DNA of 64,000 bases. Source: Rudaea sp. 3F27F6. Its GTDB lineage: Bacteria; Pseudomonadota; Gammaproteobacteria; Xanthomonadales; Rhodanobacteraceae. The DNA lies in assembly GCF_005503555.1 (NCBI RefSeq), contig NZ_SCNG01000005.1, positions 248,001 to 312,000 on the forward strand, written 5' to 3'. Positions 35,135 to 42,914 of the stretch are shown here, piece by piece. The position numbers and the translations under genes are program-made. The notes beneath the pieces are model-generated. The model was not told the DNA's origin. It saw only the letters and a program-made list of their open reading frames with translations, and did no database searches. Positions within the stretch are counted from its first letter, which is position 1; every line of letters begins with the position of its first letter.

Positions 35135-36088
35135 ATGATCGAAACCCGGCAATTGAGCAGACGCTACGGCGACCTTACCGCCGTCGACGCCATCACCTTC
35201 AAGGTCGAGCCAGGACAGGTGCTCGGCTTTCTCGGACCGAACGGCGCCGGCAAATCCACCACAATGAAAATGATCGCGGGCTTTCTCGGCCCGAGTGCAG
35301 GCAGCGCCAGCGTCTGCGGCCACGACGTCGTCGACGACGCGCTCGCGGCGAAGCGGGTCACCGGCTATCTGCCCGAGGGCGCGCCGAGCTACGGCGAAAT
35401 GACCACGCGCGCGTTCCTCAATTTCATCGCCGAAGCGCGCGGCATCCCCGGCGCCCAGCGCAGCCAGCGCGTCGAAGAAGTGATCGAGCGCCTGCATCTG
35501 CACAACGTGCTCGAACAGTCGATCGAGACGCTGTCGAAGGGCTTCAAGCGCCGCGTCGGGCTCGCCCAGGCGATCGTCCACGATCCGGCCGTGCTGATTC
35601 TCGACGAACCGACCGACGGTCTCGATCCGAACCAGAAGTTCGAGGTGCGCAACCTGATCAACACGATGGCCAAGGACAAGACCATCATCGTCTCCACGCA
35701 CATCCTCGAAGAAGTGCAGGCGGTGTGCACGCGCGCCGTGATCATCGCGCGCGGCAAGATTCTCGCCGACGCCACGCCGGCGGAACTCGAAGCGCGTTCG
35801 CGCTACCACCAGGCCGTATCGCTGACGACGAGCAATATCGCCGGAGCGAAGGACGTGCTCTCGCGCGTCGCCGACGTCGCCGCGGTCGAGTACGACAAGG
35901 TCACCCAGCGCCTGACCGCGATCCCGAAACGCGGCCGGCAGATCTTCGGCCCAATCAGCGAACTGCTGAAGTCGCAGGGCATCCCGGTCAGCGAACTGCA
36001 ACTGGAATCCGGCCGCATGGACGAAGTATTCCGTACGATCACGCACGGCGACCTCGGCGAAGACATGCCTGAGGAGGCGCGCGCATGA
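35135..36088 (+). CDS. ABC transporter ATPase, Gld/NatA type
   Basis: The 317-residue protein has Walker A GPNGAGKS (34-41), signature LSKGFKRRVGLAQ, Walker B AVLILDEPTDGLDP, and H-loop STHILEE. The LSKG form of the signature is usual in GldA-type ATPases. The C-terminal ~90 residues are the regulatory extension of ABC-2 exporters. It powers the permease encoded next, whose start overlaps this stop (ATGA). It is the first gene of a four-gene set with permease, GldG-like and DUF4340 genes. Confidence 0.93.
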   Translation: MIETRQLSRRYGDLTAVDAITFKVEPGQVLGFLGPNGAGKSTTMKMIAGFLGPSAGSASVCGHDVVDDALAAKRVTGYLPEGAPSYGEMTTRAFLNFIAEARGIPGAQRSQRVEEVIERLHLHNVLEQSIETLSKGFKRRVGLAQAIVHDPAVLILDEPTDGLDPNQKFEVRNLINTMAKDKTIIVSTHILEEVQAVCTRAVIIARGKILADATPAELEARSRYHQAVSLTTSNIAGAKDVLSRVADVAAVEYDKVTQRLTAIPKRGRQIFGPISELLKSQGIPVSELQLESGRMDEVFRTITHGDLGEDMPEEARA

Positions 36089-36819
36089 GCAGCATCGTCA
36101 CCGTATTCAAGCGCGAGCTTGCGAGCTATTTCGCCACGCCGGTCGCCTATGTGTTCATCGTGATCTTCCTGCTGCTCGCCGGCGCGTTCACGTTCTACAT
36201 CGGCAATTTCTACGAGCGCGGCCAGGCCGATCTGCTGCCGTTCTTCAACTTCCACCCGTGGCTGTATCTGTTCCTCGTGCCGGCGGTCGGCATGCGCTTG
36301 TGGTCGGAGGAACGCAAGAGCGGCACGATCGAGCTGCTGCTGACCCTGCCGATCACCATGTGGCAGGCCGTGGTCGGCAAGTTCCTCGCGGCGTGGGCCT
36401 TTATCGGCATTGCGCTCGCGCTGACCTTTCCGATCTGGATCACCGTGAACTATCTCGGTTCGCCCGACAACGGCGTGATCTTCGCGAGCTACCTCGGCAG
36501 CTTTCTCATGGCCGGCGCGTTTCTCGCGATCGGCTCGTGCATTTCGGCATGCACGCGCAACCAGGTCGTCGCCTTCATCCTGACCGTGGTCGTGTGCTTC
36601 CTGTTTCTGCTCGCCGGTTTCCCGCTCGTGCTGAACTTTTTCACCGCGTGGGCACCGCAGGGCATGGTCGATGCGATCTCGGGTCTGAGTTTCTTGACTC
36701 ATTTCGCCGCGATCGCCAAGGGCGTCATCGACCTGCGCGATCTCGTCTACTTCGCGTTGACCATCGCGTTCTGGCTCTACGCGAGCGCGGTCGTGATCGA
36801 TCTGAAGAAAGCCGACTGA
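36085..36819 (+). CDS. ABC-2 permease, GldF-like
   Basis: The 244-residue inner-membrane protein has six helices: it starts FKRELASYFATPVAYVFIVI with the short amphipathic start typical of ABC-2 permeases, and has LWSEERKSGTIELLLTLPIT, the conserved coupling segment. It pairs with the ATPase just upstream. In Bacteroidetes GldF works with GldA and GldG in gliding or secretion; outside that group the substrate is unknown. Confidence 0.9.
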   Translation: MSSIVTVFKRELASYFATPVAYVFIVIFLLLAGAFTFYIGNFYERGQADLLPFFNFHPWLYLFLVPAVGMRLWSEERKSGTIELLLTLPITMWQAVVGKFLAAWAFIGIALALTFPIWITVNYLGSPDNGVIFASYLGSFLMAGAFLAIGSCISACTRNQVVAFILTVVVCFLFLLAGFPLVLNFFTAWAPQGMVDAISGLSFLTHFAAIAKGVIDLRDLVYFALTIAFWLYASAVVIDLKKAD

Positions 36820-36829
36820 TTGCTCTGCT

Positions 36830-36857
36830 CGTCATTCCAGCTTTCGCTGGAATGACG
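36830..36857. repeat. REP-like hairpin, copy B
   Basis: CGTCATTCCAGC and its exact reverse complement surround a TTTC loop (12-bp stem). It sits in the gap between the permease and gldG-like genes inside the operon and is related to the hairpin at 21241-21268. Confidence 0.75.
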
Positions 36858-36883
36858 ACAGAGAAAGAGAAATATTCCGGAAT

Positions 36884-38758
36884 ATGACGATGAATCCCAA
36901 TCGCAAACTCCTGAGCTTCGGCGCACTCGTGGTCCTGGCGGTGCTGTTCGTCGCCGTGATCCTGGTCAGCAACACGCTGTTCCGCGGCGCGCGCCTCGAC
37001 CTGACCGAAAACCATCTCTACACCTTGTCGCAGGGAACCAAGAACATCCTCGGCTCGATCGAGGAGCCGATCACGCTGAGCCTGTACTTCTCCGACAAGT
37101 CTGCGGCCGAGAGCACGAATCCCGACGCTGCCGCGCTGCGCAACTACGCGCCGCGCGTGCGCGAGATGCTCGCCGAGATGGCCGCGCGCGCGGGCGGCAA
37201 GCTGCGCGTGCAGACAATCGATCCGCTGCCGTTCTCCGAAGACGAGGACCGCGCCACGACGCTCGGCCTGCAGGCGCTGCCGTGGGGGCAGGGCGGGACC
37301 AACCTGTTCCTCGGCATCGTCGGCACGAACTCGACCAACGGCAAGTCGGTCATGCCGATCGCGAACCCGAACAAGGAGACGTTCCTCGAATACGACGTCG
37401 CCAAGATGATCCACGAGCTGTCGATGGCGAAGAAGCCCGCCGTCGGCCTGATCTCGGGACTGTCGATGGGCTCGGGCTTCGATGCGCAGACGCGGCAGAT
37501 GCGCCAGCCGTGGGCGATCCAGTCGCAGCTCGAGCAATTGTTCGAAGTGCGCACGCTCACCGCCGCGTCGGTGAAGGCGATCGACAAGGACATCAACGTC
37601 CTCGTCGTCGTGCAGCCGAAGAACCTGCCCGACGAAGCGCAGTACGCGATCGACCAGTTCGTTTTGCGCGGCGGCCATCTGCTCGTCTTCGTCGACCCGC
37701 TCGCCGAGAGCGACGATTCCGGCGCCGACCCGAACAACCCGCAGGCGGCGATGATGGCCGACCGTTCCTCCGACCTGCCGAAGCTGTTCAAGGCCTGGGG
37801 CGTCGACTACGACGTGAAGAAGATCGTGCTCGACCGCGAGCACGCGCTGCAGGTGACCTCGCCGCAGGGTCAGCCGATCCGCCATCCGGCGATCCTCGGC
37901 TTCAACCAGCGCGACCTCAATCCGATCGACGTGACCACGGCGCAGTTGCAGAGCATCAACGTCTCCACCGCCGGCTTCTTCCAACTCGCGAAGGAGTCGA
38001 AGAACAAGCTGACGCCGCTGATCCAGACCAGTGCCGACGCGATGACCGTGCCGGCCGACCGGGTCAAATTCCTCTCCGATCCGAGCCTGCTGCTCGTCGA
38101 CTACAAGCCCGACGGCACCCAGCCTTTCGTCGTCGCCGGCCGCCTCGAAGGCAAGTTCGTCACGGCGTTTCCCGAGCGTAAGGACGCGGGCCATCTGGCC
38201 GAATCGCAGGCACAGGGCGAGATCATCCTCGTCGCCGACACTGACCTGCTGACCAACCGTCTCTGGGTGCAGGTGCAGCAGTTCTTCGGCCAGCAGGTCA
38301 TGAATGCGTTCGCCAACAACGGCGATTTCATCGTCAACTCGGTCGACAACCTCGGCGGCTCCTCCGACCTGATCTCGATCCGCGGCCGCGCGACCTCGCA
38401 GCGCCCGTTCACCACGGTCGACAACATGCGCCGCGCCGCCGAGGAAAGTTTCCGCGGCAAGGAGCGCGAGCTGCAGCAGCGTCTGTCCGACACGGAGCGC
38501 AAGCTGACCGAACTCCAGAGCGGCAAGAGCAAGGAAAACGAGATGATTCTCTCGCCCGAGCAGAAAGCCGAGCTGACCAAGTTCCAGGATCAGAAAGTCG
38601 CGATCCGCAAAGAGCTGCGTCAAGTGCGGCGCAGCCTCGACGACCGCATCGAAGCGCTCGGCACGCGTCTGAAGCTGATCAACATCGGCCTGATGCCACT
38701 GCTGATCACTCTGTTCGCCCTGGGCTTCGCCTGGTTGAAGCGTCGGCGTCGCGCGTGA
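36884..38758 (+). CDS. GldG-like ABC transporter auxiliary protein
   Basis: The 624-residue protein has one helix near each end (LLSFGALVVLAVLFVAVILV; LINIGLMPLLITLFALGFAW), with a large periplasmic part. N-terminal DLTENHLYTLSQGTKNIL and the central GldG/ABC_transp_aux domain (AVGLISGLSMG, DKDINVLVVVQPKNLPDEAQ, YAIDQFVLRGGHLLVFVDP) are diagnostic. A coiled-coil (about residues 525-600, rich in Glu/Lys/Arg) precedes the last helix. It partners the ATPase/permease pair. Confidence 0.9.
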   Translation: MTMNPNRKLLSFGALVVLAVLFVAVILVSNTLFRGARLDLTENHLYTLSQGTKNILGSIEEPITLSLYFSDKSAAESTNPDAAALRNYAPRVREMLAEMAARAGGKLRVQTIDPLPFSEDEDRATTLGLQALPWGQGGTNLFLGIVGTNSTNGKSVMPIANPNKETFLEYDVAKMIHELSMAKKPAVGLISGLSMGSGFDAQTRQMRQPWAIQSQLEQLFEVRTLTAASVKAIDKDINVLVVVQPKNLPDEAQYAIDQFVLRGGHLLVFVDPLAESDDSGADPNNPQAAMMADRSSDLPKLFKAWGVDYDVKKIVLDREHALQVTSPQGQPIRHPAILGFNQRDLNPIDVTTAQLQSINVSTAGFFQLAKESKNKLTPLIQTSADAMTVPADRVKFLSDPSLLLVDYKPDGTQPFVVAGRLEGKFVTAFPERKDAGHLAESQAQGEIILVADTDLLTNRLWVQVQQFFGQQVMNAFANNGDFIVNSVDNLGGSSDLISIRGRATSQRPFTTVDNMRRAAEESFRGKERELQQRLSDTERKLTELQSGKSKENEMILSPEQKAELTKFQDQKVAIRKELRQVRRSLDDRIEALGTRLKLINIGLMPLLITLFALGFAWLKRRRRA

Positions 38759-38768
38759 GGATGAAGGG

Positions 38769-40037
38769 ATGAATACGAAGACGTTTTACGCACTCGCCGC
38801 TGCCGCTGTTGTCGCACTCGGCGCGGCCGTCTGGATCAACTCGGCCAACGCACCGGTCAGCGAGGAATCGGCCAAGGACAAGCCGCTCGCGCCCGGTCTG
38901 CGCGACGAGCTCAATCAAGTCGATGCCTTGAGCCTGAGCGGCGCGGCCGGCAAGACCTACGTGAGCCTCAAGCGCAATGGCGACGGCTGGCAGGTCGGCG
39001 AGAAGTCCAACTACCCGGCGGACGTCGCCAAGCTGCGCGAGTACCTGTACAAGCTCGCCGACGCCAAGGTGCTCGACGCGAAGACGGCGAATCCGAAGCG
39101 CTATGCCGAACTCGGCGTGGAGGACACCGGCGCTGCCGATGCGAAGAGCATCCTCGTCACGCTCGGCGGACTCAAGCAGCCGTTCAAGCTTATCGTCGGC
39201 CTCTACAACGGTCAGGGCGGAGGCGGCACCTTCGTGCGCCGCGACGGCGAAGCGCAAAGCCTGCTCGCCAGCGGCAACCTGCTGGTGGAAAAAGATGCGG
39301 CCGCGTGGATTCGCCACGACGTGATCGACGTCGACTCGGCAAAGATCAAGGAAGTCCGGCTGACCGGCCTCGACGGCAAGACTCTGAGCATCTACAAAGA
39401 CCAGGCGAGCGACGACAACTTCAAGGTTGCTGACGTGCCGAAGGGCCGCGAACTGGTCTCGGACTTCGTCGCCAACGGCCTCGGCTCGGGTCTGTCGAAT
39501 CTGCGCGCCGACGACGTCGCCGCAGCGAAGGACGCGGCTGCATCCGAGCAGAGTTACAAGGCCCGCTACCTCGGCTTCGACGGCCTCGTCGTCGACGTGA
39601 TCGCGTGGGAGAAAGAAGGCAAGTCGCGCGCACAGTTCGCCGTCTCGACCGACGCGGCGCAACTCGACGCTGCGGTCAGCTCCGCGCAGGCGAAAGACAA
39701 AGCCGCTTACGACACGGCCGTCGCCGCGGCCAAGCTCAAAGTCGTCGAAGCGAAGGGCGACGACGCGGCGATCGCCAAGGCGGAAAGCGAAGTCGCGAAA
39801 CCGGCGTCGTTCGCCGATCCGGCCAAGGATCGCTCTGAGCGGATCGCCGCGGCGAACAAGGCCGCCGAAGAATTGAACAAACGTCTGCAAGGCTGGACTT
39901 ACACGGTGCCGCAGTACGCCTACTCGAATTTCCATAAGAATCTCGACGAGCTGCTGAAGCCGCTCGAAACCAAGTCCGCAGCGGGCACGAAAGGCGGCAA
40001 ACCCGCGCCGCCGCTCTTGCCTGCCAAGCAGCCGTAG
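38769..40037 (+). CDS. DUF4340 domain protein, Gld-type ABC partner
   Basis: The 422-residue protein has an N-terminal anchor or signal (TFYALAAAAVVALGAAVWI), then a DUF4340 domain (VSLKRNGDGWQVGEKSNYPA, DVAKLREYLYKLADAKVLDA, KSILVTLGGLKQPFKLIVGL), and a long Ala/Lys/Asp-rich helical stretch. DUF4340 proteins are regularly encoded behind gldG-like genes, as here with a 10-base gap; they are thought to act as periplasmic accessories. The end has a Lys/Pro-rich tail. Confidence 0.85.
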   Translation: MNTKTFYALAAAAVVALGAAVWINSANAPVSEESAKDKPLAPGLRDELNQVDALSLSGAAGKTYVSLKRNGDGWQVGEKSNYPADVAKLREYLYKLADAKVLDAKTANPKRYAELGVEDTGAADAKSILVTLGGLKQPFKLIVGLYNGQGGGGTFVRRDGEAQSLLASGNLLVEKDAAAWIRHDVIDVDSAKIKEVRLTGLDGKTLSIYKDQASDDNFKVADVPKGRELVSDFVANGLGSGLSNLRADDVAAAKDAAASEQSYKARYLGFDGLVVDVIAWEKEGKSRAQFAVSTDAAQLDAAVSSAQAKDKAAYDTAVAAAKLKVVEAKGDDAAIAKAESEVAKPASFADPAKDRSERIAAANKAAEELNKRLQGWTYTVPQYAYSNFHKNLDELLKPLETKSAAGTKGGKPAPPLLPAKQP

Positions 40038-40121
40038 CGGCGGTCTCGGTTCCGATCGACGGCAGGATCTTGGCGCGGTTCACGCGGATAGAATCAGTTT
40101 CGCTACGGCGGGAGTATTCGC

Positions 40122-40517
40122 ATGAAATCTCGATTCCCTTCCGCGCAAGAATATTCAGCGGAGAAAGCCCAATATCCTGCTTTGGCGGTCGTCGACATTC
40201 GCGCGGAACAAGCCGCCGTGGCCGAGTCCTACCGCAATCTGGTTCTGCTCGACGTCAATACCGACTGCATGCGCTTGGCCGTGTTCGAGGGCGAGTATCG
40301 TTGGCACCATCATCCGGATTCCGACGAGCTATTCCTGGTCGTATCGGGAACTTTGCAAATCGATATCAGGGACGGGGAGCGCATCGAACTTGGCGAGTGG
40401 CAAAGTGTGGTCATCCCGGCAGGTACGGTGCATCGAACGCGGGCGATCGGCCGCACGGTCAATATCACTTGCGAAAAAGCTGGCGCACAGACTGTGTTTG
40501 TCGACGTCGCCGCATAA
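40122..40517 (+). CDS. Cupin-domain protein
   Basis: The 131-residue protein has its start at ATG 40122 with GGGAG upstream. A single cupin with motif 1 WHHHPDSDELFLVVSGTLQI (metal ligands His, His, Glu) and motif 2 VVIPAGTVHRTRA (His). Small cupins of this type bind a metal and often act as isomerases or dioxygenases, or as sensors; the substrate is unknown. Cytoplasmic. Followed 57 bases later by a secreted protein gene. Confidence 0.88.
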   Translation: MKSRFPSAQEYSAEKAQYPALAVVDIRAEQAAVAESYRNLVLLDVNTDCMRLAVFEGEYRWHHHPDSDELFLVVSGTLQIDIRDGERIELGEWQSVVIPAGTVHRTRAIGRTVNITCEKAGAQTVFVDVAA

Positions 40518-40574
40518 CGATTCGGCGAATGCCGGTACTGTGCATCGCTCAACTCGAACGTTACACCGGCCGCT

Positions 40575-41153
40575 GTGAAACGACTTCTGCCAACGCTGCT
40601 GATTTGCGCCCTTGCGCTTGCATCGCGGGCGGTGATGGCCGCTGCGGTCATGCCGGCGCTGCCGACAGAGTCGTTGTCCGAAAAATCGGTTTTGCTGCCC
40701 GCGGATCTTCCCCATATTCCGTGCTTGCTCGTCGTCGGCTTTTCCGAAGCCTCTCGGTCTCAGACCGAAGCGTGGTCGCGCCGCGCAGAAAGCGTGGCCG
40801 CGCCCGGCGCGCTTGCGGTCTACAGCGTGTCCGTTCTCGAGGATATTCCCGGTTTGCTGAGAGGGTTTGTGGTGAGAGGCATTCGAAATGGCGTGCCTGA
40901 GCGTCTTCACGATCGATTTCTCATCGTCTCGAAGCAATCCTCGGAGTGGAAAACGATGACTGCCTACGCAGAGCCCGACCTTGCCTATCTCGTGTTGACG
41001 AACAGTGGGCATGAGATCGTCTGGCGCGCGGCCGGGCCGGTTACCGAGTCGAGCGTCCAGGCACTCACCAAACAAATCGCGGACCTGGCTCGGCCCGTGC
41101 AAATCCAACAATCGGCTCAAGGCGATGCGCCCGCTTCGCGGCAGCCGCACTGA
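40575..41153 (+). CDS. Secreted protein resembling ATP10/thioredoxin fold
   Basis: The 192-residue protein begins with GTG 40575. It has a signal peptide (LLPTLLICALALASRAVMAA), then a domain with CLLVVGFSEASRSQTEAWSR, LEDIPGLLRGFVVRGIRNGV and HDRFLIV and LVLTNSGHEIVWRAAGPVTE. This order recalls the ATP10 family of mitochondrial F-ATPase assembly factors and related bacterial thioredoxin-like proteins. There is no CxxC redox pair. The assignment is by pattern only. Role unknown. Confidence 0.65.
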   Translation: MKRLLPTLLICALALASRAVMAAAVMPALPTESLSEKSVLLPADLPHIPCLLVVGFSEASRSQTEAWSRRAESVAAPGALAVYSVSVLEDIPGLLRGFVVRGIRNGVPERLHDRFLIVSKQSSEWKTMTAYAEPDLAYLVLTNSGHEIVWRAAGPVTESSVQALTKQIADLARPVQIQQSAQGDAPASRQPH

Positions 41154-41170
41154 ACCGAGGCATTGACGGC

Positions 41171-41761
41171 ATGACGCTCGCACTCATTGTGATAGCAAGT
41201 CCAAATCGCGGCAGCTTCGCTCACGCGATGGCTGCCGTCGCCGTTAACACGTTGCGCGAACGCGGTTACGAGATTGCGTACCGCGACTTGTATGACGAGG
41301 CGTTCGATCCGGTACAGCGAACAGGAGAGCGCGACAACACTACATCGTCCGATGCGCTCGTCGAGCTTTACTGTTCCGAGCTGGCTCGCGCCGACCTGAT
41401 CCTCGTGTTTCATCCGAATTGGTGGGGGCAGCCGCCTGCGATCCTCAAGGGCTGGATCGATCGCGTGTTCCGTCTCGGCACCGCGTACGCCTATCCCAAG
41501 AACACCGGACCCGACGGCGTACCGGTCGGCCTGCTCAAAGCGCGCCACGCACTGATCTTCAATACTTCGAATACGCCCGCCGACAGAGAGCATCAGGTGT
41601 TTGGCGACCCGCTCGATGCGCTGTGGAAAGCCTGCCTATTCGGCCTGTGCGGCGTTTCCAGCGTTATCCGGCGCATGTATGGCCCGATGGCCGCCAGCTC
41701 GTCGCCGCAGCGGGAAGCGTGGCTTGCCGAAGTGCGGACGCTTGTCGAGCAGGCGGCCTGA
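41171..41761 (+). CDS. NAD(P)H dehydrogenase (quinone)/flavodoxin-like fold protein
   Basis: The 196-residue protein has N-terminal LIVIASPNRGSFAHAMAAVA binding FMN/FAD phosphate, and the family motif FHPNWWGQPPAILKGWIDRV (about 80-99), then FRLGTAYAY. This is the NQO/YheR-KefF group, which reduces quinones or other electrophiles by two electrons with NAD(P)H. Cytoplasmic. It follows the ATP10-like gene by 17 bases, perhaps one transcript. Confidence 0.88.
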   Translation: MTLALIVIASPNRGSFAHAMAAVAVNTLRERGYEIAYRDLYDEAFDPVQRTGERDNTTSSDALVELYCSELARADLILVFHPNWWGQPPAILKGWIDRVFRLGTAYAYPKNTGPDGVPVGLLKARHALIFNTSNTPADREHQVFGDPLDALWKACLFGLCGVSSVIRRMYGPMAASSSPQREAWLAEVRTLVEQAA

Positions 41762-41901
41762 TTGGTCCGGCGCGCGAGTCTTCCAAGTCTTGGATTCCGG
41801 CCGGGTTCCCCTCCCGGCAGAACAGCGCCTGCCGCCGCTGCCCTGCAGGGAAGCCGCCGATCGCCGATAATGCCCACTTTTGCGCGAGCAGTTTCGATTC
41901 G

Positions 41902-42759
41902 ATGAAGATTCCCAAAGGCCTGCAACCGTTGATCGACGATGGTGTGATCGATGCGGTGTTGCGGTCGCTCAAGAGCGGCAAGGAAGCGTCGGTGTACGTC
42001 GTTCGCTCCGGCGCCGATGCGCTGTGCGCAAAGGTATACAAAGACATGGCGCAGCGCAGTTTCCAGGCGCGCGTGCAGTACCAGGAGGGGCGCAAGTTTC
42101 GCGGCAGCCGGCAGGCGCGGGCGATCGCCAAGGGCAGCAAGTTCGGTCGACGCGAGCAGGAATCCGAATGGAAGAGCGCCGAAGTCGACGCGCTCTATCT
42201 GCTCGCCGAGGCCGGCGTACACGTGCCGCGGCCGCGCGGATTCTTTCATGGCGTGCTGCTGATGGATTTGCTCGTCGACGCGGACGGGCACAACGCGCCG
42301 CGCCTCGGCGAAGTCGAACTCACGGCGCAGCAGGCGCTCGCGTTTCACGCCGCGCTGATGCGCGATGTGGCGATGATGCTGTGCCTCGGTTTGGTCCATG
42401 GCGATCTGTCGGAATACAACGTGCTCGTCGCGCACGACGGGCCGGTGATCATCGATTTCCCCCAAGTGGTCAGCGCCGCCGGCAACAACGCGGCGCGCAC
42501 GATGCTGCTGCGCGACGTGCACAATCTGCGCGATACGCTGGCGCGCTTCGCCCCCGAGCTTGCCGCCACGCACTACGGCGAAGAAATGTGGGCGCTGTTC
42601 GAGAAAGGCGAGCTGTTGCCGGATTCGCCGTTGACCGGCAAGTTCGTTTTCGACGAGCGCAGGGCCGATGTCGGCGCGGTCATGGCGTCGATCGACGAGG
42701 CACGCAAAGAGGCGCTGATTCGCCAGCAAGGCCGTGAGGAAGCGGCGCTGCGCGATTGA
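41902..42759 (+). CDS. RIO1-family atypical serine kinase
   Basis: The 285-residue protein has its start at ATG 41902. RIO features: LKSGKEASVYVVRSG (glycine-poor ATP loop), Lys in ALCAKVYKD, catalytic loop LVHGDLSEYNVLV and metal-binding VIIDFPQ. Insert with QEGRKFRGSRQARAIAKGSK matches bacterial RIO1 homologues next to housekeeping genes. It phosphorylates itself or partners; the bacterial role is largely unknown. The C-terminal DEARKEALIRQQGREE helix is rich in charged residues. Confidence 0.88.
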   Translation: MKIPKGLQPLIDDGVIDAVLRSLKSGKEASVYVVRSGADALCAKVYKDMAQRSFQARVQYQEGRKFRGSRQARAIAKGSKFGRREQESEWKSAEVDALYLLAEAGVHVPRPRGFFHGVLLMDLLVDADGHNAPRLGEVELTAQQALAFHAALMRDVAMMLCLGLVHGDLSEYNVLVAHDGPVIIDFPQVVSAAGNNAARTMLLRDVHNLRDTLARFAPELAATHYGEEMWALFEKGELLPDSPLTGKFVFDERRADVGAVMASIDEARKEALIRQQGREEAALRD

Positions 42760-42914
42760 GCGATTGAAAGTGTTATGTCCGTTGCGGCTGCGCGACGGAG
42801 TTCGGCAACACAGAAAACTGCGCGCCGCTATGCAAGAGCTCTCTCTGTTCAACCGCGATCTTTGCTTTCGCTGCACCTCGATCCGCGTTGCAGAAATCCG
42901 TTTTCCACTGCGCC

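Noticed and set aside
36725-38623. Long open minus-strand frame (632 codons) antisense to the gldG-like gene
   Set aside because: Its product is a biased Arg/Glu/Leu mixture without motifs. It is a by-product of GC-rich third positions in the real gene.
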